In this document: positions 53,245 through 61,171 of the stretch, in pieces
How the letters are laid out: each line of letters begins with the position of its first letter
Position numbering within the stretch: position 1 is the first letter of the stretch
DNA from: Mucilaginibacter sp. PAMC 26640
GTDB taxonomy: Bacteria > Bacteroidota > Bacteroidia > Sphingobacteriales > Sphingobacteriaceae
Length of the DNA: 64,000 nucleotides
Reading direction: 5' to 3'
Assembly (NCBI GenBank): GCA_001596135.1
Contig: CP014773.1
Span: 4,836,001-4,900,000, forward strand
Position numbers and translations under genes: made by a program
Notes under the pieces: generated by a model
The model's input: the letters and a program-made list of their open reading frames with translations, nothing else
Told to the model about the DNA's origin: nothing
Database searches by the model: none

Positions 53245-53563
53245 AAATATATTCGGCATGACGGCAAGGTGGGATTATCGTCTTAGCATGTGGGGTGCCG
53301 AAATAAATTCGGCATGACGGCAAGGTGGGATTATCGTTTTAGCATGTGGGATGCAGAAATAAATTCGGCATGAAGGCTAGGTGGGATTATCGTTTTAGCA
53401 TGTGGGGTGCCGAAATAAATTCGGCATGACGGCAAGGGGAGGTCATCGTCTTAGCATTCGGGGTGCCGAAATAAATTCGGCATGACGGCAAGGTGGGATT
53501 ATCGTTTTAGCATGTGGGGTGCCGAAATAAATTCGGCATGACGGCAAGGTGGGACTATAGTCT
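53245..53563 (-). repeat. Palindromic array B (right part), 56-bp units
   Basis: It continues the unit cut by the IS, then units at 53284, 53340, 53396, 53452 and 53508. Together with the left part there are ten units. The unit at 53340 is the most diverged (GGATGCAGAAAT, GAAGGCTAG). The last unit decays into TCTTAGAAGACAATTGACGG. The sequence from 53564 to 53674 is unique and without a gene. Confidence 0.88.
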
Positions 53564-53674
53564 TAGAAGACAATTGACGGCAGGTTGGTTTATCGTTTTA
53601 TGAAGTCAAACTAGTTAAGCATTCGCTGATCGTCTTAAACGCAAGTCCCAGTCACAGAAAGCAAATAACCAGCC

Positions 53675-53770
53675 GTAATGCCGAATTTATTTCGGCAACC
53701 CCACAGGACAAAAAGCCAGCCGTCATGCCGAATTTATTTCGGCACCCCACAGGACATTCACACTGGACCA
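53675..53770 (+). repeat. Two further array A units
   Basis: Units at 53675 and 53722 return to array A orientation and sequence. The last one ends ACATTCACACTGGACCAG, matching the end of the first A array at 51534-51555 (ACATTCACACAGGACCAG). The B array is thus bracketed by A arrays that share the same terminal sequence. Confidence 0.88.
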
Positions 53771-53803
53771 GTAAAACGCATGCATACAACATTTAAACAC
53801 AAA

Positions 53804-53833
53804 AAAGCCCTTCCGATTGCTCGGAAGGGCTTT
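53804..53833 (-). terminator. Terminator of rpsA
   Basis: A perfect 13-bp stem AAAGCCCTTCCGA / TCGGAAGGGCTTT with a 4-nt loop and, on the minus strand, a T-run. It is 21 bp after the rpsA stop. Confidence 0.9.
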
Positions 53834-53854
53834 AAATATTTAAACTTTAAAAGA

Positions 53855-55861
53855 TTAAACTTCTTCGGTTTCTTCTGTGTCGGCAGCAGCTTCAGGTTCT
53901 GCTTTCTTAGCTGGTGCGGCAGCAGGCGCTTTTTTAGCAGCTTTGCTTTCAGCACCTTCCATTTGCTCTTTCAACTGAGCTAATACGCTAAGGTCACCTA
54001 AAGTTGATTTCTCAACAGATTCTTTCACTTTCTTCACCGCGTTGTTAGCAGATTTTGCTTCTTTTTTGCGGTTTTCAAATTCCTGTACACGAGCATCAGC
54101 GCGAGCTTCTTCCCATATACGTGAGTGTGAAATAACGATACGTTTGTTCTCTTTGTTAAATTCGATGATCTTGAACTCAGCAGACTCTTCAGCCTTAACT
54201 GATTTACCATCTTCTCTAACCAGATGTTTAGTTGGGCAGAAGCCTTCAACACCGTAAGGTAAAGCTACGATAGCGCCTTTGTCGGTTACCTTGATAACGG
54301 TACCTTCATGTATCGAATCGATAGTGAAGATCGTTTCAAATGTATCCCAAGGGTTTTCTTCCAATTGTTTGTGGCCTAAGCTCAGTTTGCGGTTATCGAT
54401 ATCCAACTCTAAAACTACCACGTTTAATTTTTCGCCAACCTTAGTAAATTCGTTAGGGTGGTTTACTTTTTTAGACCATGATAAGTCAGAGATGTGGATC
54501 AAACCATCAATTCCGTCTTCCAGCTCAACAAACACACCAAAGTTGGTCATGTTTTTAACAGTAGCTACATGAGTAGTACCGATGGCGTATTTAGCGCCGG
54601 CGTTTTGCCATGGATCAGGAGTTAATTGCTTAATACCCAAGCTCATTTTGCGTTCGTCGCGATCTAAGGTTAATACCTGAGCTTCAACTTCGTCGCCAAC
54701 TTTAAGGAATTCCTGAGGATTGCGCAGGTTTTGAGACCATGACATTTCAGACACGTGGATCAAACCTTCAACACCCGGGATAATTTCTAAGAACGCGCCG
54801 TAATCAGCTACAGTTACAATTTTACCTTTCACATGAGAGCCGATCTGGATGTTTTCATCCAAAGACTGCCAAGGGTGTGGAGTAAGTTGTTTTAAACCTA
54901 AAGCGATACGTTTTTTCTCGTCATCAAAGTCAAGCACTACCACGTTGATCTTCTGATCTAGTGCTAACACTTCTCTTGGATGCTCTATGCGGCCCCATGA
55001 AATATCGGTAATGTGCAATAAACCGTCAACACCACCAAGGTCAATAAATACACCAAAGTCGGTAATATTTTTAACGGTACCTTCCAATACCTGGCCTTTT
55101 TCAAGCTTAGCAACAATTTCAGTTTTTTGGTTTTCCAAATCGTCTTCAATCAGCACTTTGTGCGATACCACTACGTTCTTAAACTCGTGGTTGATCTTAA
55201 CAACTTTAAATTCCATTGTTTTGCCCACATATACATCATAATCCCTGATAGGTTTGATGTCGATCTGTGAACCTGGTAAAAAGGCTTCAACGCCCATAAT
55301 ATCCACAATTAAACCACCTTTAGTTCTGCTTTTAACAAAACCGGTAATGATCTCATCGTTATCCAGAGCTGAATTAATACGCTCCCATGATTTTTGAGTT
55401 TTTGCACGTTTACGTGAAAGCACCAACTGACCGTTAGCATCTTCCTGTGACTCTACAAATACTTCAACCGAATCACCGATCTTAAGATCAGGTGTATCAC
55501 GGAATTCAGAAACTGATACTAAACCGTCAGATTTAAAGCCGATGTTCAATACAACGTCTTTGTTGTTGATGTTTACAACAACACCTGAGATAATTTCGCC
55601 TTTGGTGATAGAACTGAATGTTCCATCATACATTTTCTCTAATTCCTCACGGTCGCTATCGCTGTAGTTACCAAACTTTTTTTCATCTGCATCCCAGTCG
55701 AAATCTTCCGGTGGTGCAGCTGCGATCCTAGATTTGATCTCTTCAATTGATATTGAATCAGCCTCTGACTCAATAGTTTCTTTTTCTGCGGTCGCTGAAA
55801 CTGTACCCAGTTCTGCTTCCTTAGCTTTTAATTCTTTTTCTGCTTCTTGTTTTTTTGCCAT
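53855..55861 (-). CDS. rpsA: 30S ribosomal protein S1
   Basis: A 668-aa RNA-binding protein of the small ribosomal subunit. Six S1 domains lie between about residues 85 and 590, each with the OB-fold pattern (GEIISGVVVNINNKDVVLNIG, GQVLEGTVKNITDFGVFIDLG, GSHVKGKIVTVADYGAFLEI, THVATVKNMTNFGVFVELED). An acidic N-terminal extension (1-80) and a Lys/Ala/Glu-rich C-terminal tail (about 600-668) are typical of Bacteroidetes S1. It is essential for translation initiation on mRNAs with weak Shine-Dalgarno sites, common in this phylum. Monocistronic. Confidence 0.95.
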   Translation of the reverse strand: MAKKQEAEKELKAKEAELGTVSATAEKETIESEADSISIEEIKSRIAAAPPEDFDWDADEKKFGNYSDSDREELEKMYDGTFSSITKGEIISGVVVNINNKDVVLNIGFKSDGLVSVSEFRDTPDLKIGDSVEVFVESQEDANGQLVLSRKRAKTQKSWERINSALDNDEIITGFVKSRTKGGLIVDIMGVEAFLPGSQIDIKPIRDYDVYVGKTMEFKVVKINHEFKNVVVSHKVLIEDDLENQKTEIVAKLEKGQVLEGTVKNITDFGVFIDLGGVDGLLHITDISWGRIEHPREVLALDQKINVVVLDFDDEKKRIALGLKQLTPHPWQSLDENIQIGSHVKGKIVTVADYGAFLEIIPGVEGLIHVSEMSWSQNLRNPQEFLKVGDEVEAQVLTLDRDERKMSLGIKQLTPDPWQNAGAKYAIGTTHVATVKNMTNFGVFVELEDGIDGLIHISDLSWSKKVNHPNEFTKVGEKLNVVVLELDIDNRKLSLGHKQLEENPWDTFETIFTIDSIHEGTVIKVTDKGAIVALPYGVEGFCPTKHLVREDGKSVKAEESAEFKIIEFNKENKRIVISHSRIWEEARADARVQEFENRKKEAKSANNAVKKVKESVEKSTLGDLSVLAQLKEQMEGAESKAAKKAPAAAPAKKAEPEAAADTEETEEV

Positions 55862-55903
55862 TAATAAATTTTACTCCTTTTTCCCAACACTTAATTGGGA
55901 CTG

Positions 55904-55911
55904 CAAAGGTA
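55904..55911 (-). promoter_or_regulatory. -7 element of rpsA
   Basis: TACCTTTG on the minus strand matches TAnnTTTG, 43 bp before the ATG at 55861. No TTG is found 19 bp upstream. Confidence 0.55.
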
Positions 55912-56292
55912 GGGATATAATTTTTATAGAAAAAAAATAATTTACTGGTAAATAGTGGTTTTTGAGAGGTTTCGTGAAAGGTTTGGAAAGTAAAGCGCCA
56001 ATTATATTATTTTTTACATTGGAAATGCGTTTTCCCACAGTCAAATTGGGCAAATGATTATGGCGTTGCCTGCGGCCCGCGCTATTCGTTACAAGTCCGC
56101 AATTCGCTGCGCTGCGTTTACGGGCTTTTCACTGCTATCGCTAACGCATGGAAGTTGGGGGATACAAGTGGGTAAATCTGGGACAAGTTATTCCACACCC
56201 AGATTTCTCCCATAATGATTTATTGGGACCAGGAACTATAAATTCCCTGACCTCTTTTAAATTTTTGCAAACTCCCATCCGCACGAAGCATT
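55912..56292. other. Intergenic region with a GC-rich island
   Basis: An AT-rich stretch encloses a GC-rich segment of about 90 bp (56062-56155, CCTGCGGCCCGCGCTATTCG through GCTATCGCTAACGC). No ORF or tRNA-like fold is recognised. The segment looks like a short dispersed noncoding repeat or an eroded insertion. The rest holds nothing seen. Confidence 0.4.
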
Positions 56293-56955
56293 TTACAACT
56301 TTTCCCCTATCTCTTCATAAATATTCATAAAGCTATCCAGCAAACCCTCGCGGTAGGCCAAAACAACGTCTGTCATGGCTAGTTCATGGGCTGGCGTAAA
56401 TGGGTCGCGCCAAACGCGCATACAAATGCGTTTAAGCGCGTAGGTAACCTGCGACAGGTTTTCGTAAGTTTTGAGGTAACGGCTTTTTTTAAATTCAGTG
56501 TAGAATTGAGCAAACACCCCGGGGTTATGCATGCCTGCAAATGTTAAAAACTCGTGGATCACTTCCTGGCTGCATTTATCCAAATGATCATAAAAATCAT
56601 TCACACTGATTTTGCCGGTAGTGAGCAGCAGATTATCCAGGATCAGTTCGATAGTGATATGCCCCAGGAAAAATGGTTTTACCGGCGAGCCGGTTATGGC
56701 AGGGGTTAACAGGTTCTTTAACGCATGCGAGTGAAACTGAAAAAACGCTGCCGAATGAAAGTATTTATCAACCAGTAAATGTTTGTTCCACCCATTAATA
56801 ATGGAGTTAACGGCCGGGTTGGGGTGTGTTAATTTTTCCGGGTGCAGCATGATCGACTTGTCGGCATTTTTTAAAAGATCGGGCAGTACCGTACCTAATA
56901 TAAAGTAGCAGTCGGTAGTATACCGGTCGAAATAATAATGCGACAAAAAATTCAT
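56293..56955 (-). CDS. Conserved protein, AcpH-like N-terminus
   Basis: A 220-aa soluble helical protein. The start MNFLSHYYFDRYTTDCYFILGTVLPDLLK, given here by its key residues H6, D10 and the G-x-x-L-P-D-L motif, resembles ACP phosphodiesterase (AcpH) family openings (MNFLAHLHLA...GNLLGDF). The later part (FFLGHITIELILDNLLL, VVLAYREGLLDSFMNIY) is helical with His and Asp residues that could bind a metal. Bacteroidetes proteins of this kind are usually unannotated; a phosphodiesterase role is only a guess. Monocistronic. Confidence 0.5.
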   Translation of the reverse strand: MNFLSHYYFDRYTTDCYFILGTVLPDLLKNADKSIMLHPEKLTHPNPAVNSIINGWNKHLLVDKYFHSAAFFQFHSHALKNLLTPAITGSPVKPFFLGHITIELILDNLLLTTGKISVNDFYDHLDKCSQEVIHEFLTFAGMHNPGVFAQFYTEFKKSRYLKTYENLSQVTYALKRICMRVWRDPFTPAHELAMTDVVLAYREGLLDSFMNIYEEIGEKL

Positions 56956-57117
56956 AGGCGCTGCGTTACGTGTCCGTTTGTCACAATAAACGAAAAATTA
57001 GTTACACTTAAAAGCATTAACACAGATGTAATAGCAAAATCATGCTGAATTTACACACCCAACAGGCATTAAGACTTAAACTATAAGATCGGAATATTCT
57101 GCTATACGATATTCTGT

Positions 57118-57125
57118 TATCTTTG
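57118..57125 (+). promoter_or_regulatory. -7 element of tyrS
   Basis: TATCTTTG matches TAnnTTTG, 50 bp before the tyrS ATG. The -33 element is not recognisable. Confidence 0.5.
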
Positions 57126-57175
57126 CCGTCCCCGCATACAACTGCTATGGTTCGGGATTAAAAATACTTACACTG

Positions 57176-58459
57176 ATGAATTTTGTAGAAGAACTACGCT
57201 GGAGAGGCATGCTGCATGATATAATGCCCGGTACGGAAGAATTATTGAATAAAGGGATGGTTTCGGGCTATATAGGTTTTGACCCAACGGCCGACTCTCT
57301 GCATGTAGGCAGCCTTGCGCAGATTATGACACTCATCCACTTTCAGCGTGCGGGCCATAAGCCTTTTGCGCTGGTTGGGGGCGCTACCGGTATGGTGGGC
57401 GATCCTTCCGGCAAATCCGCCGAACGTAATTTGTTATCAGAAGAAGCCTTGCAGCTTAACCTTAATGGGATCAAAGCGCAACTGGAAAGATTCCTTGACT
57501 TTGGCAACGGCCATAACAGCGCCGAAATGGTAAACAACTTTGATTGGTTTAAGGATTTTAACTTTTTAGATTTCATCCGCGAGGTGGGCAAACACATCAC
57601 CGTTAATTATATGATGGCCAAAGATTCGGTTAAGAACCGCATTAACGGCGATACGGGGATGTCATTCACCGAGTTTTCTTACCAACTGGTACAGGGCTAC
57701 GATTTTTACTACCTCTGGAAAGAAAAGAACTGCGTACTGCAAATGGGCGGCAGCGACCAGTGGGGTAACATTGTTACCGGTACCGAATTGGTGCGGCGCA
57801 AAGGGCGTGGAGAAGCTTTTGCTTTAACCACCCAATTGCTTAAAAAAGCCGATGGCACGAAGTTCGGCAAATCCGAAGGGGGCAACATCTGGCTGGATGC
57901 TGCGAAAACATCGCCTTACCAGTTTTACCAGTTTTGGCTAAACGCAAGCGACGATGATGCCAAAAGCCAGATCAAGATCTTTACGCTTTTCGATAAGGAA
58001 ACAATAGACGCCATCATTTCAGAACATGATGCGGCACCGCATATGCGAACGCTGCAAAAAGCTCTGGCGAAGGATATTACTATCCGTACACACGGCGAGG
58101 CGGAATTTATTAAAGCGGTAAAATCATCCGAATTCTTTTTCGGAAATATCGGCATTGAGTTTTTAAACGAGTTAAATAATGATGAAGTGACTGGGTTGTT
58201 TAGCGGCGTTCCAAATTTTAGCATTAGCAAAGAAGAATTAGCTGCAGGCATTACCGCTACCGATCTGCTTGCCGGAAAAACCGCTGTTTTCCCATCAAAA
58301 AGCGAGGCCAAGAAAATTATTCAGGGCGGGGGCGCTTCCATCAACAGGGAAAAAATCAATACGCCGGAGGATATCATCAATTCCGATAAACTCATTAATG
58401 GCAAATACCTGGTAGCGCAAAAAGGAAAGAAAAATTATTTTTTAATTATTGCCGAATAA
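57176..58459 (+). CDS. tyrS: Tyrosyl-tRNA synthetase
   Basis: A 427-aa class I aminoacyl-tRNA synthetase (TyrRS). Tyrosine-binding and HIGH-like region GFDPTADSLHVGSLAQI, GGATGMVGDPSGKSAERN, the tyrosine-specific YQLVQGYDFYYLW and GGSDQWGNIVTGTEL, and the KMSKS equivalent KFGKSEGGNIWLD are all present. A C-terminal S4 RNA-binding domain (about 360-427, AKKIIQGGGASINREKI) completes it. Normal length. Confidence 0.96.
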   Translation: MNFVEELRWRGMLHDIMPGTEELLNKGMVSGYIGFDPTADSLHVGSLAQIMTLIHFQRAGHKPFALVGGATGMVGDPSGKSAERNLLSEEALQLNLNGIKAQLERFLDFGNGHNSAEMVNNFDWFKDFNFLDFIREVGKHITVNYMMAKDSVKNRINGDTGMSFTEFSYQLVQGYDFYYLWKEKNCVLQMGGSDQWGNIVTGTELVRRKGRGEAFALTTQLLKKADGTKFGKSEGGNIWLDAAKTSPYQFYQFWLNASDDDAKSQIKIFTLFDKETIDAIISEHDAAPHMRTLQKALAKDITIRTHGEAEFIKAVKSSEFFFGNIGIEFLNELNNDEVTGLFSGVPNFSISKEELAAGITATDLLAGKTAVFPSKSEAKKIIQGGGASINREKINTPEDIINSDKLINGKYLVAQKGKKNYFLIIAE

Positions 58460-58496
58460 TTTTTAAATACGACATTTAGTAATTAAATTTGTTATT

Positions 58497-58991
58497 ATGT
58501 CGTACGAAGAAAAACACATTCACGATAACATCGTCAACGAACCAATGGCAATTTACATGCCCGAAGGTTCTGGCGTGTCGCTATATAATTTATTTGGCGG
58601 TACCAAAGCCGCCAACTTTTCTTCAGATTTTGATATCGTCAAACTGGCAAGGCAGGGCTTCCCTAAAAAGGCGCTGCTTGCCTTGGCAAAAAAAATCTCG
58701 CTCACGCTGCAGGAGTTATCCGGCATCCTTCACATTTCCGAGCGTACCTTACAACGCTATGAGGATGATGCGATCATTAAAACCGAGTACGCAGAAAAAG
58801 CGGTTGAGCTTGCCCGGTTATATACGCGCGGCGAAGAGGTATTTGGTTCGCTTGATAAGTTTAAGCTTTGGGTTAAGGCACCAAGCCTTATTTTTAATGG
58901 TGAGGCCCCGGTTAGCTTCTTAGATACCTCTGCCGGTTTCGATATGGTATTTAACGAGCTTGGCCGTATCGAGCATGGTATTTTTGCTTAA
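58497..58991 (+). CDS. Xre/MbcA/ParS-type antitoxin of a RES toxin
   Basis: A 164-aa antitoxin. An N-terminal Xre-like helix-turn-helix (about 60-110, LSGILHISERTLQRYEDDAI) is followed by the DUF2384 toxin-binding domain (about 110-164, ARLYTRGEEVFGSLDKFKLW, FLDTSAGFDMVFNELGRIEH). A -7-like TAAATTTG (58484-58491) only 6 bp before the ATG suggests a leaderless or very short-leader mRNA. It is directly joined to the toxin gene, where stop and start codons abut. Confidence 0.9.
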   Translation: MSYEEKHIHDNIVNEPMAIYMPEGSGVSLYNLFGGTKAANFSSDFDIVKLARQGFPKKALLALAKKISLTLQELSGILHISERTLQRYEDDAIIKTEYAEKAVELARLYTRGEEVFGSLDKFKLWVKAPSLIFNGEAPVSFLDTSAGFDMVFNELGRIEHGIFA

Positions 58992-59441
58992 ATGATCCTG
59001 TACCGTATTGCTAATTGTAAATACATCAACAGCCTTGACGGCATTGGCGCAAGGCTATACGGCGGCCGATGGAACAGTAAAGGCCACGCCATGGTTTATA
59101 CGGCATCGTCGAGGGCGTTGGCGGTGTTAGAAGTATTGGTACACCTCCCTCCCCTTTTGATCCCCGATAATTTTTGCCTTGCAGAGATCAAAATACCTGA
59201 AAGTAAGATCCTGGATATAGAAATAAATACCCTGCCCGCTAACTGGAAAGATATATCATCGCCGGCCGAACTCAAACAGATAGGGAACCAATTCCTTAAA
59301 AACGGCCAATACCTGGCCATGAAAGTGCCCTCATCCGTAGTTGAACAGGAATTTAATTACCTGCTTAACCCGGCTCATCCGCTCATCAGCAAAATAAAAG
59401 TAAATAGCCTTCCCTTCAACTTCGACGATCGATTGCTGTAA
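58992..59441 (+). CDS. RES-domain toxin (NAD+-degrading family)
   Basis: A 149-aa RES-family toxin. Conserved Arg in LYGGRWNSKG and Glu in ALAVLEVLVHLPP are visible, followed by a late conserved region VVEQEFNYLLNPAHP. Family members such as the Mycobacterium MbcT toxin degrade NAD+ and stop growth. It starts immediately after the antitoxin stop. Both genes look intact, so this is probably a functional type II pair. Confidence 0.9.
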   Translation: MILYRIANCKYINSLDGIGARLYGGRWNSKGHAMVYTASSRALAVLEVLVHLPPLLIPDNFCLAEIKIPESKILDIEINTLPANWKDISSPAELKQIGNQFLKNGQYLAMKVPSSVVEQEFNYLLNPAHPLISKIKVNSLPFNFDDRLL

Positions 59442-59519
59442 CCATCGGCAAAAATGTACTGAATGTTTACGTTATCTTTCAAACTAAATTATTAGTTTTA
59501 CGGCATACCAATATTATTG

Positions 59520-60401
59520 ATGATGAAGATATTTTTTAGTTTGCTGTTGCTAACGCTGACCAACGTTAGTGTGATGGCCCAAAAGGCTGACGTTGCTATC
59601 GGAAAAGCCACCTACGAACTTATCCATGTTAGGGACACTGCCAATCGGGATAAACCTTACCGGGAAACCATGGTGCTTTTATTAGGTAAAAACGCTAGCC
59701 TTTATCGCAGCCTGACCAAAGAGCTGCAGCAGCAAATGCTGGCTGCTCAAATTGCCGACCAGGTGAAAAACGCCAGCGACCCCAACCATTTAAACTTAAC
59801 TATTACGGGTGGGGGTACAACCACCACCGAAGAATACTATCAGTATTATAACGATAAAAAGTTATTTACAGAAGAGAAAATCATCAACTACTATCTGGTG
59901 GAGGAGCCTTTACCCGCTATAAGCTGGAAAATACAGACCGATACCATGACCATCAGCACGCTGCACTGCCAGAAAGCTACAGCGCATTTTAAGGGGCGCG
60001 ACTACACAGCCTGGTTTTGTATGGACCTCCCCTTCAGAAACGGTCCTTGGAAATTGAATGGACTGCCCGGCCTCATTATTGAAGCATCGGATACTAAAAA
60101 TGAGGTCCAGTTTAAATTTAAAGGTTTTGAAAATCTAAGCACTGCGGCGCAGAAGATTTTGCCCCCTGCTGATGACATTAAAACCACACCGAAAGAACTG
60201 GGACGATTAAAAGAGGCAAAGGCGAAAGATCCGCAGGGTTTCATGAAAGCCAACCACGGTGGGAACAGCGCCAACCGCGGCAGCGGCTCGCCTATGGATA
60301 GTGTAGACCCAAGCCGGATCTCCGCAATCAACGTTATCAAAGCGCCGGATGCAAATTCCAGCGTCAATAACAACCCGATAGAACTGCCGGAAAAAAAGTA
60401 A
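59520..60401 (+). CDS. GLPGLI-family exported protein
   Basis: A 293-aa protein with a signal peptide (MKIFFSLLLLTLTNVSVMAQ); start at 59520 or 59523, both ATG. The beta-rich domain carries the diagnostic segment RNGPWKLNGLPGLIIEASD and HCQKATAHFKGRDYTAWF. It ends in a Pro/Asn/Ser-rich tail. The family is frequent in Bacteroidetes and its function is unknown; outer-envelope or periplasmic roles have been suggested. Its stop overlaps the terminator stem. Confidence 0.88.
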   Translation: MMKIFFSLLLLTLTNVSVMAQKADVAIGKATYELIHVRDTANRDKPYRETMVLLLGKNASLYRSLTKELQQQMLAAQIADQVKNASDPNHLNLTITGGGTTTTEEYYQYYNDKKLFTEEKIINYYLVEEPLPAISWKIQTDTMTISTLHCQKATAHFKGRDYTAWFCMDLPFRNGPWKLNGLPGLIIEASDTKNEVQFKFKGFENLSTAAQKILPPADDIKTTPKELGRLKEAKAKDPQGFMKANHGGNSANRGSGSPMDSVDPSRISAINVIKAPDANSSVNNNPIELPEKK

Positions 60402-60420
60402 ACCCGCATTGAGCGGGTTT
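60400..60420 (+). terminator. Terminator of the GLPGLI gene
   Basis: Stem AAACCCGC / GCGGGTTT with a 5-nt loop. It begins within the stop codon of the GLPGLI gene and precedes the convergent SHOCT gene by 8 bp, so it may serve both. Confidence 0.75.
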
Positions 60421-60428
60421 AGATGATC

Positions 60429-61112
60429 TTAAAAGTCGCTCAGCAGATCGAGCTTTTTACCATTATACTCCTCCTGCGAGATGAGGCCGTTTTCGAAAAG
60501 CATTTTAAGGCGTTTTAACTTCTCGGCCAATTCATCTTTCTTCGGCTCTTCCTGCGGCAACGCGGCAGGCGCTGGTGGCGGTGGCGGCATGGTAAACGGT
60601 GCCGGCGCGGCAACAGGCTGCTGGTAAACCGGGGCCGTTGGCTGGAAAGCTACCTGCGCTGGATGGTCTATCTGCATAGAACCCGATTCGGCACGCTTTT
60701 CTTCCAAGTCGCGCAGCCGGCGGGCTTCACGCTCGGCTTCTTTGCGTTCCTGGGCGTATTGGTAAAGTTTGCGGGCCTGAACTTTGGGCAGGTAATCTAC
60801 ACCCATTTCGGCACCGTTAGTGGTTTTAACGCTGAATACGGCGCCGATGATCTCTTCCTTGGTATATACGTCTACAATGTCCTTCCAAACAAAATCAACG
60901 AATTTGATAGAAAGGCCCAGGTTAGCCGGGGTAAAAAATAAGATGCGTTTATTAGTTAAAGCAATACAATCCGGAAAAAGGTTAACGATTGGCTTTTTCT
61001 GAACCGAAATATATAGGATCTCCTCACCGGTGGTAAGCAAGTCAATCAAGCGGCCGTAAATTCTTTCAACAGCCTTAGGATCTTGTTCTTCCTTTAAAAA
61101 TTTTTCAATCAT
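60429..61112 (-). CDS. PH-like domain protein with C-terminal SHOCT
   Basis: A 227-aa cytoplasmic protein. The N-terminal bacterial PH-like domain (about 1-115, CIALTNKRILFFTPANLGLS, IVDVYTKEEIIGAVFSVKTT) is followed by a charged coiled coil (EAEREARRLRDLEEKRAES), a Pro/Ala-rich linker (about 155-195) and a C-terminal SHOCT motif (KLKRLKMLFENGLISQEEYN). SHOCT is a short oligomerisation motif. Function unknown. Confidence 0.8.
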   Translation of the reverse strand: MIEKFLKEEQDPKAVERIYGRLIDLLTTGEEILYISVQKKPIVNLFPDCIALTNKRILFFTPANLGLSIKFVDFVWKDIVDVYTKEEIIGAVFSVKTTNGAEMGVDYLPKVQARKLYQYAQERKEAEREARRLRDLEEKRAESGSMQIDHPAQVAFQPTAPVYQQPVAAPAPFTMPPPPPAPAALPQEEPKKDELAEKLKRLKMLFENGLISQEEYNGKKLDLLSDF

Positions 61113-61171
61113 ACTTTTGATATTAGGGTCGGCGCAAAAATAAGAATAATATGGGCTTTGTAATACAAGTT

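Noticed and set aside
51191..53770. CRISPR array
   Set aside because: Units are palindromic, and the sequence between cores is itself conserved, so there are no unique spacers. No cas gene is in the window, and the orientation switches twice.
58489..58923. 144-aa plus-strand ORF overlapping the Xre antitoxin
   Set aside because: It is in another frame of the antitoxin gene, which has clear HTH and DUF2384 features.
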